Assembly: GCA_030388825.1 (NCBI GenBank)
Contig: CP128835.1
Location: 3,838,001-3,902,000, forward strand
Reading direction: 5' to 3'
DNA length: 64,000 nt
Source: Rossellomorea sp. AcN35-11
Lineage (GTDB): Bacteria > Bacillota > Bacilli > Bacillales > Bacillaceae_B
The translations under genes and the position numbers were made by a program. The notes under the pieces were generated by a model that did no database searches, was not told the DNA's origin, and worked only from the letters and a program-made list of their open reading frames with translations. Of the stretch, positions 36,736-45,511 are shown one piece after another; the first letter of the stretch is position 1, and every line of letters begins with the position of its first letter.

Positions 36736-38238
36736 TTAAAAACCGATCAATGTCGCCGTAATCACAAAGATCGATGACAGAACGAATAGAATGAGCATGA
36801 ATTTCATAATGAATTTAGCCCATATCCCCCAATCGAGTCGGGCTGCTCCAAGTGTGCCCAGTAAGGCGGCGGAAGTCGGAACGAGGATATTGGTTAATCC
36901 ATCCCCCAATTGGAAAGCAAGGACTGCTACTTGACGTGACACTCCGGCGATATCTGCAAGTGGAGCCATCAAAGGCATTGTTAAAGCGGCTTGACCTGAT
37001 CCGGATACTACAAAGAAATTGAATACAGACTGGAATATATACATACACCAGGCAGAAATAGCTTCGGGGAAATCTCCAACCACCTGTCCTGCACCATATA
37101 ACATCGTATTTAATACAGACGGTGCGTCAGGTGAATCCCCGCCTAGGATAATGACGATTCCTTTTGCCATCCCTACAACTAATGCAGCCGGCAATAAATC
37201 CTTTGCTCCTTCGATGAAACCTTCTGCTATATCATCCCAACACATTCCATTCAATTTAAACAGAACGCCAATGATCCCTGCGACCAACCCGATTGTAAAG
37301 AATTGGCTGGCAATCTCAGGAATATAGTAGGCATGTTCCACTACTCCCCAAATGATCCAGGCAATACCTGCTGCAACCGTTAAAATGACAAGTGAATGAC
37401 CCAAAGTGAATTTGGTATTCAAGTCCTGCACTTTTCCTTCTTTACGGAAATATTCATCAGAAGCGTAAGAAAGACTTCGTTTCGGTTCTTTCCTGATTGC
37501 CTGGGCATATCTCCATGTATAAATGATGCCCACTAGTGTAAAGACAATCCACATGACAATGCGGAAGCCTGCTCCTGAAAGAACCGGTACACCTGAAACA
37601 CCTTGGGCAATAGCCACTCCGAATGGATTCATCCAGGATGTGGCGAAACCGATTTGGGTGGCCACGTAGGTGATCATGATCCCTGTTATGGCATCATATC
37701 CGATCGCAATCATGATGGGGACGAGAATCATGGCGAAGGCGATGGCCTCTTCCCCCATCCCGAACACCGCTCCACCTAAAGAGAAAAGGAAGAACATAAT
37801 GGGAATGATCAGGGATTCCTTTCCTTTGGTCCTCTCAATCACCTTTAGGATTCCTTCTTCGATGGCCCTAGTCTTCATGATAATACCAAATGCCCCGCCA
37901 ATGATTAAGATAAAGGCTACCACACCAACAGCTGATCCCCATTTATCCCCCGATACCAGACCTTCAAACACATAATTAAGGAATCCTATACCGCCACCCG
38001 GTTCGAAAAGTCCTGTTCCTTCTCTAACCAGATTTCCATCATCGTCCTTTACATAACTGAATGAATCAGGATTCAAAACCGTTTTGGTTTGTTCTTCTCC
38101 ATCTTTCATGAAAGTGATTTCTTCTGTCGTGAATTGCCCTTTCGGAACGACATACGTTAATAGTGCTGCTGCAAGTACAACAAAGAAAACAATAATAAAT
38201 GTATGCGGTACTTTCCAGGCCTTTTGTTCTCTCTCCAT
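36736..38238 (-). CDS. yfcC: YfcC-family permease (peptide/amino-acid type)
   Basis: The 500-residue integral membrane protein starts MEREQKAWKVPHTFIIVFFV and has about 12 membrane helices with conserved loops GMGEEAIAFAMILVPI, GFATSWMNPFGVAIAQGVSG and GSGQAALTMPLMAPL. These belong to the YfcC/C4-dicarboxylate-like carrier family. As it is the first gene of the iadA operon, import of isoaspartyl dipeptides or related compounds is a reasonable inference. A GGGGG site precedes the ATG. Confidence 0.85.
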   Translation of the reverse strand: MEREQKAWKVPHTFIIVFFVVLAAALLTYVVPKGQFTTEEITFMKDGEEQTKTVLNPDSFSYVKDDDGNLVREGTGLFEPGGGIGFLNYVFEGLVSGDKWGSAVGVVAFILIIGGAFGIIMKTRAIEEGILKVIERTKGKESLIIPIMFFLFSLGGAVFGMGEEAIAFAMILVPIMIAIGYDAITGIMITYVATQIGFATSWMNPFGVAIAQGVSGVPVLSGAGFRIVMWIVFTLVGIIYTWRYAQAIRKEPKRSLSYASDEYFRKEGKVQDLNTKFTLGHSLVILTVAAGIAWIIWGVVEHAYYIPEIASQFFTIGLVAGIIGVLFKLNGMCWDDIAEGFIEGAKDLLPAALVVGMAKGIVIILGGDSPDAPSVLNTMLYGAGQVVGDFPEAISAWCMYIFQSVFNFFVVSGSGQAALTMPLMAPLADIAGVSRQVAVLAFQLGDGLTNILVPTSAALLGTLGAARLDWGIWAKFIMKFMLILFVLSSIFVITATLIGF

Positions 38239-38280
38239 TTCTTTCCCCCCCGTTTGTATGATTTACTTCACATAGATACA

Positions 38281-38296
38281 TGCAAGTTCCGTGCCA
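38281..38296 (-). promoter_or_regulatory. Sigma-54 (SigL) promoter of yfcC-iadA
   Basis: TGGCACGGAACTTGCA on the minus strand fits the -24/-12 consensus TGGCAC-N5-TTGC exactly. It lies 43 bases upstream of yfcC and faces a divergent sigma-54 activator gene. Confidence 0.9.
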
Positions 38297-38333
38297 AATT
38301 GGAATTATCTGAAAAAACAAACTTCAGGTGCAA

Positions 38334-38370
38334 TAATGGTTATTATCGGTTAGAATACATTTAACCATTA
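38334..38370. promoter_or_regulatory. Inverted repeat, probable activator site (UAS)
   Basis: TAATGGTTA and TAACCATTA form perfect 9-bp arms with 19 bases between. They lie 38-89 bases upstream of the -24 element, where a bound activator would loop to RNA polymerase. The site also abuts the regulator gene (40 bases before its start), which would allow autoregulation. Confidence 0.6.
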
Positions 38371-38409
38371 AACCACTCATCAACCAATTAATCCATAAGG
38401 GGGAGACAT

Positions 38410-40469
38410 ATGAAACGAGAATTAATTTTATTGGCTGGAACAAAGGAAACAGAGAGAGCCCTGAAGGAGCAATTACAATCCGTATTCGGTGAACTGATCA
38501 ATATTAACAGCTATGCTTGTGATGAAGGAATACCAACCTATTTCACAGGTGAATTGATTGTTTATTCTTCTGAATTGATTGCACCTGAAGTGAAGGAATA
38601 TATTGATTTTGATTCCTGCACAATCATTAAAGCCCGCCGAACCGTGAACTACGAATACATTGATAGAATTTTCGAATTACCGCCGGGGAAGAAGATACTC
38701 TATGCGAATGACTTCATTGAAACGGCCCGTGAAGCTGTTTCTACACTCAAGCGTTTGGGAATCGATCATGTCGAGTACATCCCTTATGCCCCCCCTGGAG
38801 ACTACCCTGGACAAATCAATATTGCGATATCACCTGGAGAAACCGCAAGCATTCCTGCTTCCATCCCCGAAAAAATCGATATCGGTGTACGGCTCATCGA
38901 TTTGAATACCATCATGAAAATCATCTATCATTTTCAATTATCAGAGCAATTAACCTTTGATATCACCGATCGATACACGAGAAAGATTATAGAGCTCAGT
39001 CAAAAACTGGGAGCCATCAATCGAAGGGCGAAGACGTTAAATAAATTTTTAAATAAAGTAGTCGATGGTGTAAATGATGGTATCCTCGCGTTCCAGGAAG
39101 ACGGTGAAATTACCGTATTCAATGAAGTGCTGGAACGAATGGTGGGAATTACAGCTGCCCATGCGAAAGGAAAAAAACTGAACAGAGTGTTCAAGAATAT
39201 TGAGCTCAATCACTTTTTGACTTCCAGTCAGGATGAAGATCAACAATATTTCACTCTTCGTCAGCAGAATGTCATGGTTTATCGATTCCGACTGAAGGCT
39301 GAAGGAGTGATCGTAGCAACATTTAAAGACCTCGAAGAGTCCATTGAGATGGAAAAGGTCCGAAAACGGGAGCTACAGCGAAGGGGCTATATTGCAAAAT
39401 ATACGTTTGACAGTATCCTTGGTAAAAGTGACATCATTCATGAGACAAAAATGATTGCCAAGAAACTGGCTCAGAGCGAGCTGCCCGTTTTGATTTATGG
39501 AGAAACCGGTACGGGGAAAGAGCTGTTTTCCAGCGCAATGCACAACCATTCATCCCGAAAAAACAGTCCTTATCTTGCCGTCAACTGCAGCGCATTGCCT
39601 GAAGACTTATTGGAAAGTGAATTATTCGGTTATGAGGACGGGGCCTTTACCGGAGCCAAAAAGGGAGGAAAAAAGGGACTATTTGAACAAGCTGACGGCG
39701 GGACCCTCTTTCTTGATGAAATTGGGGATATCAGTCTCAAGCTGCAGGCGAGGCTTCTGAGGGTGCTTCAGGAAATGGAGGTGAGGAGGATTGGCGGGAA
39801 CAAAAATATTCCCGTTGATGTCCGGATCATTGCAGCTACGAACAAGGATCTCCAACCCTTAATCAAAGAAGGCACATTTCGGGAAGACCTCTTTCACCGC
39901 CTGAAAGTCCTCTCCTTGTCCTGCTGCCGAGTCTCCGGGATAGAAGCGAAGATATCCCCCTTCTTATTGAAAACTTTCTTCGAATGGAGCAACGCAACCT
40001 CACCACCATTGACGGGGCTGTGTTAGATGCATTGAGGAAAGCCCCTTGGAGCGGGAATATACGTGAACTGAAGAACACCTTGCTGTATATGATCACTGTC
40101 GCAGACCAAAACAGGTTGACGATTCATCAGTTACCTAAAAATGATCATAATCTTAAAGCAAGGGAACATACTAAGGATACCTTTTCCATTCCGGCCATCT
40201 CTCTATCTAAAACCGAGGAGTATGTTAACATCCTTACGGCATTGATGCAATTCTTAGAAAAAGGAAAGCGGTCAAGCAGACAAAAGATCTACTCTGCCCT
40301 TGAGAAGAGTTCCACCCCCCTGTCCATTCAACAGATCAGAACAAGATTGAACGAACTCAAGGATTTAGGGTATGTACATATCCAGAGGGGAAGGACAGGG
40401 ACAGAAATATCCCCTGAAGGAGTGACCTGGTTAAATAATAACATGGAGAAGGTTTTGTCTATTCGTTAA
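38410..40469 (+). pseudogene. Sigma-54-dependent activator of yfcC-iadA, frameshifted
   Basis: The restored protein has about 685 residues. It has an N-terminal sensor region of unfamiliar type (1-190), a PAS-like domain (about 210-315) and an AAA+ domain with Walker A GETGTGKE (364-371), the sigma-54 contact motif GAFTGA (411-416) and GGTLFLDEIG. The C-terminal part is a winged-helix-like segment (STPLSIQQIRTRLNELKDLG) rather than the usual Fis helix. The frame breaks at about 39918-39927: HRLKVLSLS is followed in another frame by LPSLRDRSEDIPLLIENFLR. Removing two bases (or adding one) restores it. It is divergent from the sigma-54 promoter it probably activates. Confidence 0.85.
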
Positions 40470-40542
40470 CAGGGTAACGTAGCATTAACCGGTTAGTAAT
40501 ACAAAGTAACTTTCATTGATACGATAAGTCGAGGTGATTTTC

Positions 40543-40611
40543 ATGGTACGTACGATCTTAATGGTCATTGGAGCGATTGTGGTCATTGGTTGGATTATCA
40601 GTATGCTGTAA
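40543..40611 (+). CDS. 22-residue single-helix membrane peptide
   Basis: GAGGTG is 6 bases upstream of an ATG that opens 22 codons: MVRTILMVIGAIVVIGWIIS then ML and stop. The peptide is a single hydrophobic helix with one Arg near the start. A strong terminator follows within about 50 bases. The tight gene-like signals suggest a real small membrane protein; I do not know the family. Confidence 0.5.
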   Translation: MVRTILMVIGAIVVIGWIISML

Positions 40612-40663
40612 TCGACCACTCGTGCAAACACGATTCCCGCCATTATATGAATAGTAGCTAACG

Positions 40664-40701
40664 AAAGAGCAGAACGGTTCTTCCCCCGTTCTGCTCTTTC
40701 T
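40664..40701 (+). terminator. Strong terminator
   Basis: AAAGAGCAGAACGG pairs with CCGTTCTGCTCTTT over a short loop and is followed by a T-rich stretch. It ends the regulator/small-peptide unit. Confidence 0.85.
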
Positions 40702-40761
40702 TCTATTGTAAACACTGTGTATTCTATACTATTTTTAACTCATATGAGAAAAAAACGTATA

Positions 40762-41079
40762 TCAAAACAACATTTTATGGGTGTCATGATAAGGAAATGA
40801 TGATGCAGGCGGATCAAACCTTTCCTCCCTATCCCCATATTCCTTCAATGCGTTTATATGTTGAATCACGATTTCACAGGTGTGATCATCAGCATTGATT
40901 ACCTTCAAATGCTGAATGCATTTACGGATCATTGGGTCTATTTCTTCCTGGGAATCTTCCTCGTACAGAGACTGAAGTGACTTTAAATACATATACACAA
41001 TTTGACGCGTCTTCTCATCTGATTCGATTTCTGTCAATTGATGGATACATTGCCTGATGATCGGATGCATTCTATCCAT
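40762..41079 (-). CDS. Hypothetical protein with internal duplication
   Basis: I do not recognise this 105-residue protein. It is made of two related repeats: HPIIRQCIHQLTEIESDEKT (about residues 5-40) and DPMIRKCIQHLKVINADDHT (about 48-85). Each continues to a helix with a conserved pattern (YMYLKSLQ / IQHINALKEY). The C-terminus (FDPPASSFPYHDTHKMLF) is unlike either. A GGAGAG site lies upstream of the ATG. Confidence 0.6.
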   Translation of the reverse strand: MDRMHPIIRQCIHQLTEIESDEKTRQIVYMYLKSLQSLYEEDSQEEIDPMIRKCIQHLKVINADDHTCEIVIQHINALKEYGDREERFDPPASSFPYHDTHKMLF

Positions 41080-41216
41080 AATCTTTTCTCTCCTTAGCAG
41101 ATTGTATTTCCATAATACTTCGAATGAACCTTCCTGTTTTTGGGGATTTTTATAAAAAAGATTAAAAAATAGTTTTTCGGGTAAACAAATAGTATTCCAA
41201 TGTTGAGGTGATCTAG

Positions 41217-41741
41217 ATGTATAAACATATTTTACTAGCTTATGATGAGACAGATGGAAGCAAGAAAGCGTTAGATCATGTGCAGAAACTAATAAAAGAT
41301 TCTATAAATACACACTTAACCGTGCTACATGTTTCAGATGAAAAAGTCGCCAATGAATCCCGTGACAACTATACGCCCACCCATGCGATAGCGGATACTT
41401 CACCAGGCTTTGACAATAACTATATGGGGAATCTATCAGTCTCACCTGATAACAAAATCCATTCGTCCGGTGTCGAGCGCCAGGAAATCAAAACGCCTGC
41501 CTCTACACATTCTTTCTTACAAAACGCCAAAGAAAAGCTTTCTACTTACGGAGTCGAGGCTGACTATATTCACCTCTCCGGGTCGGAAGCGAAAAGAATA
41601 TGTGAATACGCAAAAGAAATTCAGGCAGATCTTGTAGTGGTTGGAAACAGCGGAAAGTCCGGTATGAAAAAATGGGTACTCGGAAGCGTCAGTGAAAAAG
41701 TCACTCAAAACTGCGAATCAAGCGTTCTGGTTGTTAAATAG
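41217..41741 (+). CDS. Universal stress protein (UspA family)
   Basis: The 174-residue product has the UspA fold: MYKHILLAYDETDGSKKALDH at the start, an insert of about 40 residues in the middle, and the nucleotide-binding end GNSGKSGMKKWVLGSVSEKV. The B. subtilis relative next to this region is NhaX, but its partner NhaC is not present in the window. GAGGTG precedes the ATG. Role: stress adaptation, not defined further. Confidence 0.85.
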   Translation: MYKHILLAYDETDGSKKALDHVQKLIKDSINTHLTVLHVSDEKVANESRDNYTPTHAIADTSPGFDNNYMGNLSVSPDNKIHSSGVERQEIKTPASTHSFLQNAKEKLSTYGVEADYIHLSGSEAKRICEYAKEIQADLVVVGNSGKSGMKKWVLGSVSEKVTQNCESSVLVVK

Positions 41742-41754
41742 ATACCAGAAAGAC

Positions 41755-41792
41755 AGAGGGACGGACCTATTAAAGGTTCGTCCCTCTCTTTC
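41755..41792. terminator. Bidirectional terminator
   Basis: AGAGGGACGGACCT pairs with AGGTTCGTCCCTCT (one G-T pair) around ATTAA, between convergent uspA and the XRE regulator. Confidence 0.85.
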
Positions 41793-41802
41793 TTCTTGCA
41801 AG

Positions 41803-42255
41803 CTATTCACCCATTAATTCATCAAATCGTTTATGGGCGTTTTTTTCGTCAAAGCTGCTATAGATCCGGTAATCGTCGATGTCCAAAATTCGAAAATGTT
41901 GACTGAAGAGATTTTGTTGAAGGATGTAGTCTTCACTCTTCTTTACATCTCTCCACCAGACCTTCCCACCTAACGTTTTTTCTTTTCGATAATCCATTCC
42001 TTCTCTCGCGATTGTTTCGATAATTTCAAGAGGCTCTCCTCCGATACTGGCGGTTAAGGTTTCACTATCTTTAAACAATGCACAAATCGCTATAACGGCT
42101 GTCCAGCTGGCCATGACCCTCCCCTTTTCGATCTGGACAAGGGTTTTTTTGGATAGTCCAATGATATTTGCCATCTTGTCTTGGGTATATCCTGCTTCTG
42201 TGCGTATAAGTCGCATTTTATCTGAAATGATTAAAATGATTTCTTCTTTCGTCAT
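41803..42255 (-). CDS. XRE-family transcriptional regulator
   Basis: The 150-residue protein has an N-terminal helix-turn-helix (KMRLIRTEAGYTQDKMANII then GLSKKTLVQIEKGR, about residues 12-50). A basic/aromatic C-terminal region follows (VWWRDVKKSEDYILQQNLFS). It lies divergent from the photolyase gene and may act on that intergenic region. This is an inference from position. Confidence 0.75.
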   Translation of the reverse strand: MTKEEIILIISDKMRLIRTEAGYTQDKMANIIGLSKKTLVQIEKGRVMASWTAVIAICALFKDSETLTASIGGEPLEIIETIAREGMDYRKEKTLGGKVWWRDVKKSEDYILQQNLFSQHFRILDIDDYRIYSSFDEKNAHKRFDELMGE

Positions 42256-42426
42256 CGATTCACACCTTATTTTTCATATAGTGTAATATTACACCATTTT
42301 TTCCACCATTTCAAGATTGAAATACTCTCACAATTGAGCCCATCCCTTTTTGTATCAGCACGTCCACTCTACTATACTTTAGGGTAAGAATGGACAAAAC
42401 CTACTTTACGGGAGGCAGATTCACTC

Positions 42427-43833
42427 ATGACAAAACGTATCATTGTCCTTATACGCGAGGATCTTCGAATTCACGATCATCCCGCTCTCTATAAAGCTTC
42501 TCAAGAAGGAAGCGTGATTCCTTTATATATCCTGGATGAACAAACTTCCCAGTTCCCAATTGGAGAAGCGAAAAAGTGGTGGCTACATCAGAATTTATCA
42601 TCGTTTCAAGCATCTCTCCACTCAGTAAATGGACGATTGTGGCTGGATAAAGGCAAAGTGGAAGAGGTTCTTCCACAATGGGTAAGTAACACCAAAGCAC
42701 AAGCCGTATACTGGAATCGTGTATACGACCCGGACGTGTATGAAAGGGATTTATCATTAGCCCGGGACCTATCCCTTAAAGGTACTGAGGTACAAACGTT
42801 TGAAGGGACATTACTACTTCCCCCATGGAAAATCAAGAAAGAGGACGACACTCCATATAAAGTATACTCGGCCTTTTATCATTCAATAAAGAAGGAAGCC
42901 ATCCCGAAACCAGTACCCTCAGTAAAAACAATGAAAGTCCCAGACATTGGAAATGGACTGTCTTTGAAGGATCTCGATCTCATCCCCCCCACTCCCTGGT
43001 ACACGATAATGGAAAGCATCTGGGATCCAGGGGAAGAAGCTGCGATTAAGAGGTTTAACACGTTCTTAAAGAAAAGCATCGAGGACTATTCTGCTGGAAG
43101 AGACTTCCCTGCTGAAGGGCACCATTCAACCTTATCTCCATACTTAGCACTTGGAGTCATCTCTGTGAGAAGCTTGTATCATACACTCAAGGAAAGAGAA
43201 GATACCATAGAAGTGGAACCCTTCATCAAACAATTAATCTGGAGAGACTTCTCCTACGCCGTATTGCTTCATTTCCCTCAATCCTCTTCAAAACCCCTTA
43301 ATGAAAAATTCGAAAATTTCAGTTGGCATCACGATGAAGACCATTGGGAACGATGGATAAAGGGGAAGACGGGCTATCCAATCGTAGATGCAGGCATGAG
43401 GGAATTGTGGGAAACAGGGTTTATGCACAACCGGGTAAGAATGATCGTAGCATCCTTCCTGACCAAACACTTGCTGATTCCATGGCAGAAGGGGGCCAAA
43501 TGGTTTCTTGATACACTGATTGATGCAGACCTTGCAAATAATTCAATGGGGTGGCAATGGGTGGCAGGTTCCGGCCTTGATTCATCTCCCTACTTCCGAA
43601 TATTCAACCCTACTCTTCAAAGTGAAAAGTTTGATCGAGAAGGGTCTTATATACGGATGTGGATTCCGGAGCTGCGTTCTCTACCCAGCAAATACATTCA
43701 CAAGCCTTCAGAAGCCCCAACCCAGGTTCTTGATGAGGCAGGTATCAGGATGGGAGAAAGTTATCCGTATCCAATCGTCGATCACGCCTCTGCCAGAAAA
43801 AGGGCACTTGAACGATATAATGACATCAAATAA
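42427..43833 (+). CDS. phr: Deoxyribodipyrimidine photolyase (cryptochrome/photolyase family)
   Basis: The 468-residue flavoprotein has the N-terminal antenna domain (MTKRIIVLIREDLRIHDHPA) and the C-terminal FAD-binding domain. It shows GYPIVDAGMRELWETGFMHN, RMIVASFLTKHLLIPW, DADLANNSMGWQWVAGSG and YFRIFNPTLQS, the FAD-contact and DNA-binding segments. It should repair UV-induced cyclobutane dimers using light. GGGAGG precedes the ATG. It lies 2 kb from the spore photoproduct lyase genes, so UV-repair functions cluster here. Confidence 0.9.
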   Translation: MTKRIIVLIREDLRIHDHPALYKASQEGSVIPLYILDEQTSQFPIGEAKKWWLHQNLSSFQASLHSVNGRLWLDKGKVEEVLPQWVSNTKAQAVYWNRVYDPDVYERDLSLARDLSLKGTEVQTFEGTLLLPPWKIKKEDDTPYKVYSAFYHSIKKEAIPKPVPSVKTMKVPDIGNGLSLKDLDLIPPTPWYTIMESIWDPGEEAAIKRFNTFLKKSIEDYSAGRDFPAEGHHSTLSPYLALGVISVRSLYHTLKEREDTIEVEPFIKQLIWRDFSYAVLLHFPQSSSKPLNEKFENFSWHHDEDHWERWIKGKTGYPIVDAGMRELWETGFMHNRVRMIVASFLTKHLLIPWQKGAKWFLDTLIDADLANNSMGWQWVAGSGLDSSPYFRIFNPTLQSEKFDREGSYIRMWIPELRSLPSKYIHKPSEAPTQVLDEAGIRMGESYPYPIVDHASARKRALERYNDIK

Positions 43834-43849
43834 AAAGATTCTGACATGC

Positions 43850-43888
43850 AAAACGAGTCCACGACATCTCTGTCATGGACTCGTTTCA
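43850..43888. terminator. Terminator between phr and the symporter gene
   Basis: AAACGAGTCCA pairs with TGGACTCGTTT; an inner GACA/TGTC extends the hairpin. It lies between convergent genes. Confidence 0.75.
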
Positions 43889-43902
43889 GTAGTAGGCAAG
43901 GA

Positions 43903-45147
43903 TTAAGCCTCTCCTCTTTGTTCCTTGATGGTACGCTTTTTCTCAGATTCAGATACAAATAACGCACAGGCTGCATCCCCTGATATATTGATGGATGTCC
44001 TTGCCATATCAAGGAGACGGTCAATCCCTAATATCAACCCAATTCCTTCAACCGGCAGATTCACACTGCTTAATACCATGGCTAGAAGAATCAGCCCGAC
44101 ACCGGGAACCCCGGCTGTCCCGATACTGGCCAGTACAGCTGTTAACACAACGGTGATCAATTGCTCCAGTGAAAGGTCGACACCATACACTTGAGCGATG
44201 AAGATCGTCGCAACCCCTTGCATAATTGCTGTTCCATCCATATTGATGGTAGCGCCTAAGGGCTGAACGAAAGAGCTGATCGATTTCGATACTCCTAAGC
44301 GCTGCTGGGCAACATCCATGGAAATAGGAAGTGTCGCATTACTGCTTGATGTACTGAATCCAACACTCATCGCCGGGCTGAAGTTCTTAAAGAACCATAT
44401 TGGATTCTTCCTGGCAAGCAGGAGGATTGTCCCGCCATAAGTGACGATAGCATGAATGAGAAGTGCAGCCAACACGACTACAAAATAGAGCCACATCGCC
44501 TTCAATGCACCGAACCCCTGACTTCCGATGGCAGAAGCAATTAAGCCGAACGTTCCATATGGAGCAAATTTCATCACAAGCGTTACAAGATACATCATCA
44601 ATTCATTACCCTGTTCCACAAGTTTCAATATGCCTTTCGTCTTCTCCCCTAATGCCGTCAAGCCAAATCCGATGAAGATGGCAAACGCAATGATTTGAAG
44701 CATGTTCCCTTCTGTCATGGCAGTAAGAGGATTCTTCGGAATGATGTTCATGAGAGTTTCCCCTACTGGTGGAGCTTCTTTCGTTTCAAACCCTTCCGAT
44801 TGTGCCTTATCGATTCCCTCCACCATGCCAGGATCGATGACATTGGCAAGGGATAATCCGATTACGATGGCAATACAGGTTGTAACCAGGAAGAAGACAA
44901 TGGTTTTCATTCCGATTCTTCCTAATTTCTTCGGATCCCCAAGACCCGCCGATCCAAGAACGATAGATAGGAATACAATCGGCACAACAAGCATGCTGAT
45001 GAGGTTAAGGAAGATCTTCCCTAACGGTGTAAAAAGAAAAGGATCTAATATATCAAATATATCTTTTGCAAAAATATTCAATAATAACCCTACGATGGCC
45101 CCCAGTATCAGGGCGATGATGATCTTGGTTGTTAAATTAAATTTCAT
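43903..45147 (-). CDS. Dicarboxylate/glutamate:cation symporter (GltP/DctA family)
   Basis: The 414-residue membrane protein has the DAACS family marks. These are the serine-rich hairpin segment FSTSSSNATLP, the NMDGTAIMQG helix (transmembrane 7), and IGTAGVPGVGLI plus DRLLDMARTSINISGDAACAL near the end. It imports glutamate/aspartate or C4-dicarboxylates with Na+ or H+. A GGGGAGG site precedes the ATG. Confidence 0.88.
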   Translation of the reverse strand: MKFNLTTKIIIALILGAIVGLLLNIFAKDIFDILDPFLFTPLGKIFLNLISMLVVPIVFLSIVLGSAGLGDPKKLGRIGMKTIVFFLVTTCIAIVIGLSLANVIDPGMVEGIDKAQSEGFETKEAPPVGETLMNIIPKNPLTAMTEGNMLQIIAFAIFIGFGLTALGEKTKGILKLVEQGNELMMYLVTLVMKFAPYGTFGLIASAIGSQGFGALKAMWLYFVVVLAALLIHAIVTYGGTILLLARKNPIWFFKNFSPAMSVGFSTSSSNATLPISMDVAQQRLGVSKSISSFVQPLGATINMDGTAIMQGVATIFIAQVYGVDLSLEQLITVVLTAVLASIGTAGVPGVGLILLAMVLSSVNLPVEGIGLILGIDRLLDMARTSINISGDAACALFVSESEKKRTIKEQRGEA

Positions 45148-45511
45148 AGATGTACCTCCCCATAAAACACAAAATAATTAAAAAATGTTTACCCTTAATG
45201 ATGGCTTGTTAAACCATGCTTTTTCTTTCTGTAAGTCGACCTTCTAAAAACGACGCCCTGCTTCCTTCCTGCCTATTTTCATTTCCCGCTCCTTTATTAT
45301 ACTGATTTTTTTAATAATTAAAGAAGTTTAACAAGAATTTAAATCATTTTTACTAATTATCAAACCACATTCCCATAAATTGTGGAAAACAGATGATTCT
45401 ATTTACCTGCAGAATCATTTCCAATCTTTTCTTTCTTCATACAGGGATTAAACCATACGCAATTGGGTAAATAGTAATAACAGCATGATTATAGAAAGGA
45501 ACATTCTGAAG
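45148..45511. other. Intergenic region upstream of the symporter gene
   Basis: The 364 bases between divergent genes are AT-rich, particularly 45295-45365. A TATAAT-like -10 sits on the minus strand at about 45297-45302 without a good -35. Downstream of it a 12-codon frame (45244-45282, MKIGRKEAGRRF) follows AAAGGAGCGGG; it might be a leader peptide but support is thin. Confidence 0.35.
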
